A stretch of 64,000 nt of DNA from CAYLGY01 sp964383325 (lineage in GTDB: Bacteria; Pseudomonadota; Alphaproteobacteria; Rhizobiales; Rhizobiaceae), in the NCBI GenBank assembly GCA_964383325.1, contig CAYLGY010000001.1, positions 53,495 to 117,494 of the forward strand, in the 5' to 3' direction. Below are positions 24,890 to 32,941 of this stretch, piece after piece (positions within the stretch are counted from its first letter, which is position 1; each line of letters starts with the position of its first letter). A program made the translations under genes and the position numbers. The notes beneath the pieces are model-generated. The model saw nothing but the letters and a program-made list of their open reading frames with translations, was not told the origin of the DNA and did not search any database.

Positions 24890-25942
24890 TTGGCACAGAA
24901 GAAGGCGCACGAGGTCGAAGGCTGGCTGGCACGCCCCGATCCGCAGATCCGCATGGTGCTGATCTACGGCCCGCATCGCGGCCTCGTCGCCGAGCGGGCG
25001 GCAAGCTATGCAAGGTCAATCGGAATTGCTGCCGACGATCCTTTCGCCGTGCGGAAGTTCGATGGCGCTGCGATTGCGGGCGACACCGCCCGGCTGATCG
25101 ACGAATTGCAATCGATTCCCATGTTCGGGGCGCAGAACCTGGTCTGGGTAAGGGATGCGACCCCGGCCGCGAAGGAAATCGCCATCGCCCTCGAAACGCT
25201 TGGCGGGAAGCTGTCGGGCGATGTTGCTCTGCTCGTCGAGGCCGGCGATCTGAAGAAGGGCGCCGCATTGCGCGCCGCCTTCGAGAAATCGCCCGACGCC
25301 ATGGCGCTCCCCTGCTATGCGGATGATGGCCGGGCGCTCGACCGCATTCTGGACGAAGCGCTTTCGAGCGCTTCCCTGACCATGACGCTCGAGGCGCGCC
25401 AGGCCTTCCGGAGCCTGATCAGCGGCGACCGGCTGGCCGCCCGCGCCGAGATCGAGAAGCTCATCCTGTATTGCCACGGGCAAGGCCGGATCGAGACCGG
25501 GGATGTCCTGGCTTGTGCCGGTGATATTTCCGTGCTCTCGCTCGATGGGATTGCCGACCTGATCCTCGCCGGCAAGGTCGCGGAATTCGACCGGGCCTTC
25601 TCCCGGGCGGTAGCCTCCGGCACGCAGCCGTCGGCCTTGATCGGCGCGCTTCAGCGCCAGTTGCAGCAATTGCAGCAATTGCGCCATATGGTGGACCGGG
25701 ATGGGCTGACGCCCCGCAATGCCGTGGCCGCAGCCCGTCCTCCGGTCTTCTTCGCCCGACGCGAACAGGTCACGGCGGCGCTCGCGGCGCTCGATGCGGC
25801 AATGATCGCCCGGATGCTGGCCAGGTTGCAGCAGGCCATGCCGGCCAGCCGGAACAGCGGCGCGCTTGCCGTCGCAGCCGCGCATCGAAGCCTGTTGTCG
25901 CTTTGCCTCGAGGCGGCACGGAGCGAGCGCCGGGCTTCCTGA
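24890..25942 (+). CDS. holA: DNA polymerase III subunit delta
   Basis: The 350-residue clamp-loader delta subunit begins at a TTG (24890) with GAGGA upstream. The start MAQKKAHEVEGWLARP matches alphaproteobacterial HolA, then VLIYGPHRGLVAERAASYA, DEALSSASLTMTLEARQAF, and the delta-typical GDISVLSLDGIADLILAGKV and SALIGALQRQLQQLQQL. It opens the beta clamp in the replisome. Rhizobial holA usually follows lptE; here it sits 27 nt after rirA. Confidence 0.92.
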   Translation: MAQKKAHEVEGWLARPDPQIRMVLIYGPHRGLVAERAASYARSIGIAADDPFAVRKFDGAAIAGDTARLIDELQSIPMFGAQNLVWVRDATPAAKEIAIALETLGGKLSGDVALLVEAGDLKKGAALRAAFEKSPDAMALPCYADDGRALDRILDEALSSASLTMTLEARQAFRSLISGDRLAARAEIEKLILYCHGQGRIETGDVLACAGDISVLSLDGIADLILAGKVAEFDRAFSRAVASGTQPSALIGALQRQLQQLQQLRHMVDRDGLTPRNAVAAARPPVFFARREQVTAALAALDAAMIARMLARLQQAMPASRNSGALAVAAAHRSLLSLCLEAARSERRAS

Positions 25943-25953
25943 CTTGCCGGCAG

Positions 25954-26277
25954 TCAGGAATCTCCGTCCACCTCGCCTTCCTCCAGCAAGCGTGTCGCTC
26001 GCCAGCGTGTCAGGCATTCATTGATCTCCGCCGTCGTGTAGTGGCGGGCCGCTTCCTGTCCATATCCTTCCGAAAGCAGGAGTTCATATTGCGTATGCTC
26101 ATGGCGGACATGAGAGATTGCGGCGAGCCAGACGGCGATCGAAACCGGCAGGTCACGGAATTTCGCCGCCAACGCCAGTTCCCGGATGCGCTCCATGTCG
26201 GCAAGCGGCGCCATGGGCAGGAGCGCCGTGAGCTGCCGGTCAATGGCGCGTCGACGGGAAGTACGCGGAGCCTTCAT
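25954..26277 (-). CDS. DUF2293 domain protein
   Basis: This 107-residue basic-to-acidic protein matches the DUF2293 pattern, with HVRHEHTQYELLLSEGYGQE followed by AARHYTTAEINECLTRWR. The function is unknown; the family occurs in alphaproteobacteria. It overlaps the upstream SDR stop by 1 nt (TGATG), so it is translationally coupled to that gene. It converges with holA across an 11-nt gap. Confidence 0.82.
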   Translation of the reverse strand: MKAPRTSRRRAIDRQLTALLPMAPLADMERIRELALAAKFRDLPVSIAVWLAAISHVRHEHTQYELLLSEGYGQEAARHYTTAEINECLTRWRATRLLEEGEVDGDS

Positions 26278-26954
26278 CAGTGGTTCGGCAGGACGTGGAT
26301 CTCCCGCACCGCTGCCCGGTCCGGCTGTTGCAGTGCGAACATGACGGCATTGGCGACATCCTCGGCCTGCAACTTGTCGGGCTTGGGCTCATCGAAGAAG
26401 GGCGTATCCACCATTCCCGGGGAGATGAGGGTGCAGCGCCCGCCCCATTCGTGCATCTCGTCTGCAACATTGCCGGCAAAGCCGTGCACGAACCATTTGG
26501 ATGCGCCGTAGATCGAGCCCGGACTATGCCTGCGCCCCAGCGCCGAGCCGGTGAGGAGAAGATGGCCCCCGGTCTTGCGTAGATGCGGGATGCTGGCTTT
26601 GGCAGTATAGAGCAGGGCGAGAATGTTGAGATCGATGATGCGCCGCCACTCGGCCGGATCGCCCTTCTCCGTGCCGGGGGTCTTCGCTCCGGCCCCCGCA
26701 TTTGCGAAAGCGGCGTCGAGCCCGCCGAACCTCGCAGTGAGTTCCTGAAGCGCCTGTTCCTGCCGTTCGAGACTGGTCGCATCTCCGGGCAATGCCAGCG
26801 CCTGTTCGCCCAGTTCGGCACGGAGAGCGGCAAGCTTGTCCTCGCTTCGGGCCATCAGGCCGACATTCCAGCCCGCCTTGACGGCCGCGCGCGCGGTGGC
26901 TGCACCGATGCCGGTGGATGCGCCCGTGATGAAGAGGGTTCTCGGTTTCGACAT
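26277..26954 (-). CDS. short-chain dehydrogenase/reductase
   Basis: The 225-residue classical SDR has TGASTGIGAATA, DAAFANAGAG, the catalytic Ser in LLTGSALG and YGASK. I place the start at the ATG at 26954 (MSKPRTLFITG), which has AGAAGGGAG upstream; the longer frame to 27128 crosses the promoter region. The substrate is unknown. Its partner in the operon is the DUF2293 gene. It is divergent from the TlpA-like gene. Confidence 0.87.
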   Translation of the reverse strand: MSKPRTLFITGASTGIGAATARAAVKAGWNVGLMARSEDKLAALRAELGEQALALPGDATSLERQEQALQELTARFGGLDAAFANAGAGAKTPGTEKGDPAEWRRIIDLNILALLYTAKASIPHLRKTGGHLLLTGSALGRRHSPGSIYGASKWFVHGFAGNVADEMHEWGGRCTLISPGMVDTPFFDEPKPDKLQAEDVANAVMFALQQPDRAAVREIHVLPNH

Positions 26955-27077
26955 GGCTTGCTCCCTTCTGGCTTGCGGATCCGCGCCTGGCGCCGGACTC
27001 GATTCGCGGGATCCTATCACGATCGCTGCACCGTACCATGCGCTTGACATTTTGACGGCCGACGGTACCGTTCCTGT

Positions 27078-27704
27078 GTGGACTTCGACACGGTTCCCGA
27101 GTTTCGGGACGCCAACTCTCCGATCCATCGCGCCCGAGCCGCCATTTTCCGGGCGGCGCTGGCAATCGCCCTTGCCATCCTGCCTGCTGTCTCACTCGCT
27201 TTGCCGCCCTCCGTCCTTGCGCCGTGGCTGGAGGAAGTAGCGCCGGAATTGACGCTCGATATGCTGGATGGCGAGGAGACTGCTCTCAATTCCTACCGGG
27301 ACCGCGTCGTGATCGTGCACTTCTTTGCAACCTGGTGCGAGCCCTGCGTCGAGGAACTGGCTTCCCTGCGGGCGCTGAACCAGCGGATGAAGGACCAGCC
27401 GTTCGCAATTCTGGCCGTCAATGTCGGCGAGATCGACGCGCGGGTCCGCAATTTCGTCCGGAAGCATCCGGTGGAGTTTCCCGTCCTGATGGATCGGGAT
27501 CGTGCCGCGACGAAGCTGTGGCAGGTCACGGCGCTGCCGAGCAGCTACGTGCTGAAGCCGGGCCTTGCCCCCGCTATTTCCGTCCGCGGCGACATTGACT
27601 GGGTGAGCCCGGAGACCCTTGCCGCGCTTGATGCGACGGTTCGTCCGGCGGCCAGGACCATTTCAACAACAACAGGCGAAGCAGAAGGAAGGAAACCAGA
27701 ATGA
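27078..27704 (+). CDS. TlpA-like thiol:disulfide oxidoreductase (membrane-anchored)
   Basis: The 208-residue protein starts at a GTG and has an N-terminal hydrophobic segment (about residues 22-42, AAIFRAALAIALAILPAVSL) that exports or anchors it. A thioredoxin fold follows, with the active site WCEPC (Cys87 and Cys90) and a cis-Pro loop in TALPSSYVL. It probably reduces or resolves disulfides in the periplasm. The stop overlaps the ATG of the transglutaminase-like gene (ATGA), so the two likely act together in the cell envelope. Confidence 0.85.
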   Translation: MDFDTVPEFRDANSPIHRARAAIFRAALAIALAILPAVSLALPPSVLAPWLEEVAPELTLDMLDGEETALNSYRDRVVIVHFFATWCEPCVEELASLRALNQRMKDQPFAILAVNVGEIDARVRNFVRKHPVEFPVLMDRDRAATKLWQVTALPSSYVLKPGLAPAISVRGDIDWVSPETLAALDATVRPAARTISTTTGEAEGRKPE

Positions 27705-28801
27705 CGAGCAGACGTGAATTCCTGGCCGGTTCGGCCGCCCTTGCCGCAGCCGCATGGACGATGCCTGGCTTTGCCAGGGCCGCGGTCAAGTTCGATCCGC
27801 AACCCGGACAATGGCGCAGTTTCAATATCGTGACGCGCATCGAACTTCCCGAGACAAATGCGGCGGCGCAGGTCTGGGTGCCCTTGCCTTCGTTGCGGGA
27901 ATGGGCCTGGATGCGGCCCGTGGGCGATTCGTGGACGGGCAATGCGGATACGGCCGAAATCGTCATGGATCCGAAACATCGGGCGAGACTGGTGCACGCA
28001 AGATTTGCGGCCGGAAAGGGCCCGGCAGTGATCGAGGTCGAAAGCATGTTCAGCACGCAGGATCGCAGCGCGCCCTTTGCGCTCTCTGCCGCGCCCGACC
28101 CGTTGACGGATGCCGAGCGCCAGCTATTTCTCGAGTCCACCGATCTGATGCCTACCGATGGCATTGTGAAGGAAACGGCCGAAGAGATTACCGCGGGTGC
28201 CGACAGCGAACTCGCAAAGGCGAGGGCGATCTACGACTGGATCGTGGAAAATTGTCATCGAGACGGATCCGTGCGCGGCTGCGGTACCGGTGACGTGGTC
28301 AGCATGCTGCAATCGGGAAATCTCGGCGGCAAATGCGCCGATCTGAATGCGCTCTACGTGGCCCTTGCACGTGCATCTGGGCTTCCGGCGCGCGACATCT
28401 ATGGTGTGCGGGTGGCGCCGTCGCGCTTTGGCTTCAAGAGCCTCGGAGCCGGCTCGGAAAATGTGACCAGGGCACAGCATTGTCGCGCTGAAGTCCATGT
28501 TTCCGGCCATGGCTGGGTCGCGGTGGATCCGGCGGATGTGCGCAAGGTCATGCTGGAGGAGCCGCCCCGCGACAATCCGATCGATTCGCCGGTTGTGATG
28601 GCAGCGCGGGAGACCTTGTTCGGGGCATGGGAGGGCAATTGGCTCGCCTACAATACGGCCCATGACCTGGTATTGCCCGGTTCCCAGCACAAGCTGGCAT
28701 TCCTGATGTATCCGCAGGCCGAGATCGACGGCGAATTGCTGGATTCGCTTGATCCCGACACGTTCCGGTATTCGATTACCGCAACCGAGATTGCAATGTG
28801 A
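27701..28801 (+). CDS. transglutaminase-like domain protein, Tat-exported
   Basis: The 366-residue protein has a twin-arginine signal (SRREFLAGSAALAAAAW, cleavage near FARA|AVK). A transglutaminase-like cysteine-protease core follows, with the catalytic Cys in LGGKCADLNALYVALARASG, the His in CRAEVHVSGHGWV and the Asp of VDPADVRK. Periplasmic members are peptidases or peptide ligases. Tat export in a folded state, coupled to a TlpA-like reductase, fits protection of the active-site Cys. The substrate is unknown. Confidence 0.88.
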   Translation: MTSRREFLAGSAALAAAAWTMPGFARAAVKFDPQPGQWRSFNIVTRIELPETNAAAQVWVPLPSLREWAWMRPVGDSWTGNADTAEIVMDPKHRARLVHARFAAGKGPAVIEVESMFSTQDRSAPFALSAAPDPLTDAERQLFLESTDLMPTDGIVKETAEEITAGADSELAKARAIYDWIVENCHRDGSVRGCGTGDVVSMLQSGNLGGKCADLNALYVALARASGLPARDIYGVRVAPSRFGFKSLGAGSENVTRAQHCRAEVHVSGHGWVAVDPADVRKVMLEEPPRDNPIDSPVVMAARETLFGAWEGNWLAYNTAHDLVLPGSQHKLAFLMYPQAEIDGELLDSLDPDTFRYSITATEIAM

Positions 28802-28915
28802 ATGAAGCGAGGGGGAGGTTCAAACCGGACCTCTCCCGTTCTTTCCGGCTCCTCGCGGAACAACTGATCTCCGGTTGGGTTCGAGACCTGTCGCAACTCA
28901 ACGGAGTATCGAGTC

Positions 28916-29590
28916 ATGAAGTATCCTCTCGCAACTGGCGCGGCGTGCGCCGCCGTCGTGGCGCTGGCGTCCCTGGCCCATGCCCAGACGAATGCAACCG
29001 CCGTCACGGAATTGAATATGCGCGCCGGGCCGGGCCCGCACTACCCGATTGTCGGGACCATCGGGGCCAATGGCACGGCTTCCGTGCTCGGGTGCCTGGA
29101 ATCATCGAAATGGTGCCAGGTCTCTGCCGGTGGCACGGAAGGCTGGTCCTATTCGGACTATCTAGTGATCGATCAGAGCGGAACGCAGATTGTCGTGACC
29201 GAGCGCCAGCCGGATCTGGTGCCGGTTGTCACCTATGAGGCCGAGGAGGCGACAGGGGCCGGAGCCGTGGCAGGCGCAGCCACCGGTGCTGTGGTCGGCG
29301 CCCTGGTCGGCGGACCCCTCGGCGCTGCGGTCGGCGGGGTAGCCGGTGCGGCGACCGGCGGGATGGCCGAAGGCGCGATGGTCGAACCGGATCCGGCCAT
29401 TCGAAGCTATGTGGTCGAGCATCAGGTAGACCCGGTCTATCTCGAAGGAGAAGTAGTCGTGGGCGCCGGCGTCCCGGACGTGGTGGAGATTCGGCAGATC
29501 CCCGATTACGACTATGGCTACGCCTATATCAACGGCCAGCCGGTTCTCATCGAACCGCAGGAACGCCGGATAGTCTACGTGGTCCGGTAG
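28916..29590 (+). CDS. SH3-domain/DUF1236 exported protein
   Basis: The 224-residue protein has a signal peptide (to about residue 23, SLAHA|QTN). A bacterial SH3 domain follows (about 25-85: VTELNMRAGPGPHYPIVGTI, GWSYSDYL), then a Gly/Ala-rich hydrophobic stretch (GAVAGAATGAVVGALVGGPL), and finally a DUF1236 tail (PVYLEGEVVVGAGVPDVVEI, YAYINGQPVLIEP). It is likely periplasmic or envelope-associated in rhizobia. The function is unknown. Confidence 0.87.
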   Translation: MKYPLATGAACAAVVALASLAHAQTNATAVTELNMRAGPGPHYPIVGTIGANGTASVLGCLESSKWCQVSAGGTEGWSYSDYLVIDQSGTQIVVTERQPDLVPVVTYEAEEATGAGAVAGAATGAVVGALVGGPLGAAVGGVAGAATGGMAEGAMVEPDPAIRSYVVEHQVDPVYLEGEVVVGAGVPDVVEIRQIPDYDYGYAYINGQPVLIEPQERRIVYVVR

Positions 29591-29626
29591 TTGCAGATTC
29601 AAGGCGAGCCGGTCCGGTGAGCAGAC

Positions 29627-29657
29627 AGGAAGGGGCGGGGCAGCCCTACCCCTTCCT
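29627..29657. terminator. bidirectional hairpin terminator between DUF1236 gene and rpoH
   Basis: AGGAAGGGG and CCCCTTCCT make a 9-bp stem with a 13-nt loop between two converging genes. It can end transcripts from both sides; the flanking T/A runs are weak. Confidence 0.6.
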
Positions 29658-29705
29658 TCAGCCTGTTCCCTCGTTGGAGATCCGTTAGCGCATTGCCCGA
29701 GCCGT

Positions 29706-30605
29706 TCAGGCTTGCGCTGCCGCCTGCTGCGCTATCTGCCGCCGGGCGGCATCACGTACCGCATTTTGCACCTTTTCGAAGGCGCGCACCTCGATCTGGC
29801 GAACCCGTTCACGCGAAATATCGAATTCACCGGACAATTGCTCCAGCGTAAGGGGCTCCTCCGCCAGCCGGCGCGCCTCGAAAATCCGCCGCTCGCGATC
29901 ATTGAGCACCTCAAGCGATTCCTGCAGCATGGTCCGGCGATTCTCCAGCTCATCCTGTTCGATCAGGATCTCTTCCTGAGAGGGCGATTGGTCGGTGAGC
30001 CAGTCCTGCCATTCGCCGGTCTCGCCTTCCGTGGCGCGGATCGGCGCGTTCAGCGACGCATCTCCCGACAGCCGCCGGTTCATCGAGATGACTTCTTCTT
30101 CGGACACGTTCAGCCGTGTTGCAATCTCTCGCACCTGGTCCGGCCGGAGATCGCCTTCGTCCAACGCCTGGATGCGGCTCTTGACCTTGCGAAGATTGAA
30201 GAACAGCCGCTTCTGATTGGCGGTGGTTCCCATCTTCACGAGACTCCAGGATCTCAGGATATATTCCTGAATCGATGCCTTGATCCACCACATCGCATAG
30301 GTTGCCAGCCGGAAACCGCGATCCGGCTCGAATTTCTTGACCGCCTGCATCAGGCCGACATTGCCCTCGGAGATCACTTCGCCGATCGGCAAGCCATAGC
30401 CGCGATAGCCCATCGCGATCTTGGCAACCAGCCGCAGATGGCTGGTGACGAGCTTGTGCGCCGCCTCGGTATCCGCATGCTCCTGGTAACGCTTGGCAAG
30501 CATGTATTCTTCCTCAGGCTGCAGCATGGGGAAGCGGCGGATCTCTTCGAGATAACGGGACAGGCCGGCCTCGCCAGCCGTGACGCTCGGTAGATTCTGG
30601 GCCAT
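29706..30605 (-). CDS. rpoH: RNA polymerase sigma-32 factor RpoH
   Basis: The 299-residue sigma-70-family factor has region 2 (EVISEGNVGLMQAVKKFEPD, RLATYAMWWIKASIQEYILR), the sigma-32-specific RpoH box QKRLFFNLRK, and a region 4 helix-turn-helix (LTLEQLSGEFDISRERVRQI). It directs heat-shock transcription. The neighbouring RluA-type synthase is a common arrangement in Rhizobiales. Rhizobia often have two rpoH genes, so a paralogue elsewhere is possible. Confidence 0.95.
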   Translation of the reverse strand: MAQNLPSVTAGEAGLSRYLEEIRRFPMLQPEEEYMLAKRYQEHADTEAAHKLVTSHLRLVAKIAMGYRGYGLPIGEVISEGNVGLMQAVKKFEPDRGFRLATYAMWWIKASIQEYILRSWSLVKMGTTANQKRLFFNLRKVKSRIQALDEGDLRPDQVREIATRLNVSEEEVISMNRRLSGDASLNAPIRATEGETGEWQDWLTDQSPSQEEILIEQDELENRRTMLQESLEVLNDRERRIFEARRLAEEPLTLEQLSGEFDISRERVRQIEVRAFEKVQNAVRDAARRQIAQQAAAQA

Positions 30606-30755
30606 TCAGCACCCCTTTCTGTTTGTCTCTGCCCCCTTGATGGCAAGCAGCATCCGGCGTGCCGCACCGTGGCGCACACACCGCCTCTTCATATAGTGCG
30701 TGATTCAGGCAATTTCACGGTGGCCTAGGGTCACCTTGCCAACTGTTAGTGCGCG

Positions 30756-31763
30756 TCAGATGTTCCGCAGCGCTTCGACCAGAGCCGCCATGTCTTCGGG
30801 AATGGGGGACTCGAATCGCAGGACCTCCCCGCTTGCCGGATGGCGAAAGCCGAGCACTGCAGCGTGCAGCGCCTGGTGCGCCAGACCTTCTGCGAGCGCG
30901 CGCGCCGGTTCCGGCAAGGTCCGCGCCTTGGTGGCGAAGCCTCGGCCATAGAGCGGATCGCCGATCACCGGGTGGCCGATATGGCCGAGATGCACCCGGA
31001 TCTGGTGCGTCCTTCCGGTTTCCAGCCGGCATTCGAGCTGCGCGGCGAGGTTCCCGTAGGCCTCAAGCACAGCGTAATGGGTCACCGCATGGCGCGCGTC
31101 GGCCTGTTCGGGCCGGACGACTGCCCGGCGAACGCGATCGGCGGCCCGTCCGAGCGGGGCATTGACGGTGCCGCGCTGCGGATCCGGGCAGCCCCATGTC
31201 AGAGCGAGATATTCGCGGACGAGGCTGCCGGAACGCCCGTGATCGGCAAACTCCGCCGCGAGTATCCGATGCGCCGCATCTGTCTTTGCGACTACCAGAA
31301 TACCGCTGGTGTCCTTGTCGAGTCGATGGACGATTCCCGGCCGGTCCGGTCCGCCAATCGTCGAAAGCGCATTGCCGCAATGATGCAGCAAGGCGTTGAC
31401 GAGCGTCCCGCTGCGGATCCCGGCCCCGGGATGCACTACCATACCCGCCGGCTTCTCGACCACGAGGATATGCTCGTCTTCATGCAGGATGGCCAGCCCC
31501 ATCGCCTCGGCCTCGAGACAAGGCGGCTCGACTTGCGGGCGGCGCCAGGCGATCTTCTGTCCCGGAAACACACGCTGGGAAGGGGTTGCGGGCGCACCCT
31601 CGCAGAGGACTTCGCCGGCCTCGATCATTGCCCGTATGCGGCTGCGCGACAATTCTCCGCCCAGCCGCTCCGTCAGCCAGCGGTCGAGGCGCTGGCCTGC
31701 CGCCGATTCGCCGACGAGCTGTCCTTCCCAAGCCGCGGCCGCTCCTGTATCAGGTGACGGCAT
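30756..31763 (-). CDS. RluA/RluD-family pseudouridine synthase
   Basis: The 335-residue protein has an N-terminal S4 RNA-binding domain (RLDRWLTERLGGELSRSRIR), the catalytic HRLDKDTSGILVVAKT with the essential Asp, and the C-terminal RLETGRTHQIRVHLGHIGHP. It isomerises uridines, probably in 23S rRNA (RluD type). The start is the ATG at 31763; a longer in-frame extension would cross the divergent DUF6476 promoter. The neighbours rpoH and DUF6476 form a conserved alphaproteobacterial block. Confidence 0.92.
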   Translation of the reverse strand: MPSPDTGAAAAWEGQLVGESAAGQRLDRWLTERLGGELSRSRIRAMIEAGEVLCEGAPATPSQRVFPGQKIAWRRPQVEPPCLEAEAMGLAILHEDEHILVVEKPAGMVVHPGAGIRSGTLVNALLHHCGNALSTIGGPDRPGIVHRLDKDTSGILVVAKTDAAHRILAAEFADHGRSGSLVREYLALTWGCPDPQRGTVNAPLGRAADRVRRAVVRPEQADARHAVTHYAVLEAYGNLAAQLECRLETGRTHQIRVHLGHIGHPVIGDPLYGRGFATKARTLPEPARALAEGLAHQALHAAVLGFRHPASGEVLRFESPIPEDMAALVEALRNI

Positions 31764-31786
31764 GTGTTGCTCCGGATGAATTTGCC

Positions 31787-32149
31787 ATGACAAGCCCGTC
31801 CTTCGACGAAATTGAAGAAAAGCCGCTCGACCCCGCAATCGAGCGCGTGCGCCGTCGCATGATGCGCCTCATGCTGGTCTCGATCGGCATCATGATGATC
31901 GGCCTTATGGCGGTGCTTTTCGGCATTGTCTACAAGCTGAGCTCCAGCGATTCTTCCTCGCCCGCCGGCAGTCGCATGGAGTTCGACGCGCTGATCACCC
32001 TTGCTCCGGGCAGCCAAGTGGTCTCAACGACGCTGGAGGGTGGCCAGCTCTTGGTCCTGGTCGAGGACGAGGCCGGCCGCCAGAGCATCCTGTTGCTGGA
32101 TCCGGTCACCGGTCGCCAGGCCGGACGCTTCACCTTCACGACACCATGA
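31787..32149 (+). CDS. DUF6476-type single-TM protein
   Basis: The 120-residue protein has an acidic N-terminus, one membrane helix (about 28-50: LMLVSIGIMMIGLMAVLFGI) and a small periplasmic domain (STTLEGGQLLVLVEDEAG). It fits a Rhizobiales family of unknown function that sits divergently from the RluA-type gene; only 23 nt separate the two starts. The family name is from memory of the pattern; the membrane topology is visible directly. Confidence 0.75.
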   Translation: MTSPSFDEIEEKPLDPAIERVRRRMMRLMLVSIGIMMIGLMAVLFGIVYKLSSSDSSSPAGSRMEFDALITLAPGSQVVSTTLEGGQLLVLVEDEAGRQSILLLDPVTGRQAGRFTFTTP

Positions 32150-32234
32150 TTGCGACGGCGTGACGAAGTGGCGGCAGGGCGAAGGAAAGCATTGCATTCC
32201 GCACCATGCTGCCCTATATCGGCCTCGTCAGTCT

Positions 32235-32306
32235 GCTCCCATCGTCTAGCGGTCAGGACGCCGCCCTCTCACGGCGGAAACAGGGGTTCGATTCCCCTTG
32301 GGAGTA
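32235..32306 (+). tRNA. tRNA-Glu (CTC)
   Basis: The cloverleaf has acceptor GCTCCCA/TGGGAGT, D-arm ATCGTCTAGCGGTCAGGA, anticodon arm CCGCC-CTCTCAC-GGCGG with anticodon CTC, and T-arm CAGGGGTTCGATTCCCCTT. An encoded CCA follows at 32307-32309. It reads GAG codons. Confidence 0.95.
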
Positions 32307-32371
32307 CCATTGATTTTCCTGAATGGATCCCATTCTGCGAGCCTTGTCTTCTCGATCGGCCTAGGCAGCCG

Positions 32372-32389
32372 CCCGAATGCTCATTCGGG
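32372..32389. terminator. palindromic hairpin downstream of tRNA-Glu
   Basis: CCCGAATG-CT-CATTCGGG has perfect 8-bp arms and lies between tRNA-Glu and the converging coxG-like gene. It has no T-run. It is a plausible bidirectional terminator. Confidence 0.45.
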
Positions 32390-32481
32390 AGGCCGGAGCG
32401 CGATTGTGTCTCCTGGTGAAGCATATTCTGCTCGGACGGGTTCGCTGGATCCGGGTCCGGCAGTCGCCGCCGCTGCAGGTC

Positions 32482-32940
32482 CTAGGACTCAGCCTCGAAG
32501 CGCTGGCTGAGGTTCCGGAAGAACTGGTCGGACAGTTTCTGGACCACGCCCGCAACCAGCCGTGCGCCGAGCTGGGCGATCTTGCCGCCGATGACCACGT
32601 CCCCCGCATATTCAAGGATGGAAGTGCCAGGCGTCTCCCCTTCGGTCAGGGTGATGCGCGCATCTCCCTTCGCGAAGCCGGCAACGCCGCCCTCTCCAGC
32701 CCCTGCAAGCACGACCGAGTTCGGTTCGTCCATCTCCGACAACTCTACCCGGCCCTTGAAGGTGGCCCGTATGGGACCGATCTTCGTCGTGATCGCGGCG
32801 CGGTAATTGTTGTTGTCCTGCGCTTCCAGCTCGGTGCATCCGGGGATGCATTCGCGCAGGACTTCCGGTTGCAGCATCGTGTCCCAGACCGTCTGCCGCG
32901 ATGCAGGCAGCTCGTAGCGCCCTTCGATTTTCAGACCCAA
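32482..32940 (-). CDS. CoxG-type SRPBCC protein
   Basis: The 152-residue protein has the CoxG/SRPBCC pattern: KIEGRYELPASRQTVWDTML, IPGCTELEAQDNN, YAGDVVIGGKIAQLGARLV. CoxG proteins help mature or anchor CO-dehydrogenase-like molybdenum enzymes at the membrane. I start it at a TTG at 32940, one base after the CoxL-like stop, with AAGGAAG upstream; no ATG is available in frame nearby. It is the last gene of the second molybdenum hydroxylase set and converges with the tRNA-Glu region. Confidence 0.82.
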   Translation of the reverse strand: MGLKIEGRYELPASRQTVWDTMLQPEVLRECIPGCTELEAQDNNNYRAAITTKIGPIRATFKGRVELSEMDEPNSVVLAGAGEGGVAGFAKGDARITLTEGETPGTSILEYAGDVVIGGKIAQLGARLVAGVVQKLSDQFFRNLSQRFEAES

Positions 32941-32941
32941 T

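Noticed and set aside
32235..32481. Integration site of a genomic island at tRNA-Glu
   Set aside because: I see no integrase gene and no direct repeat of the tRNA 3' end downstream within the window.
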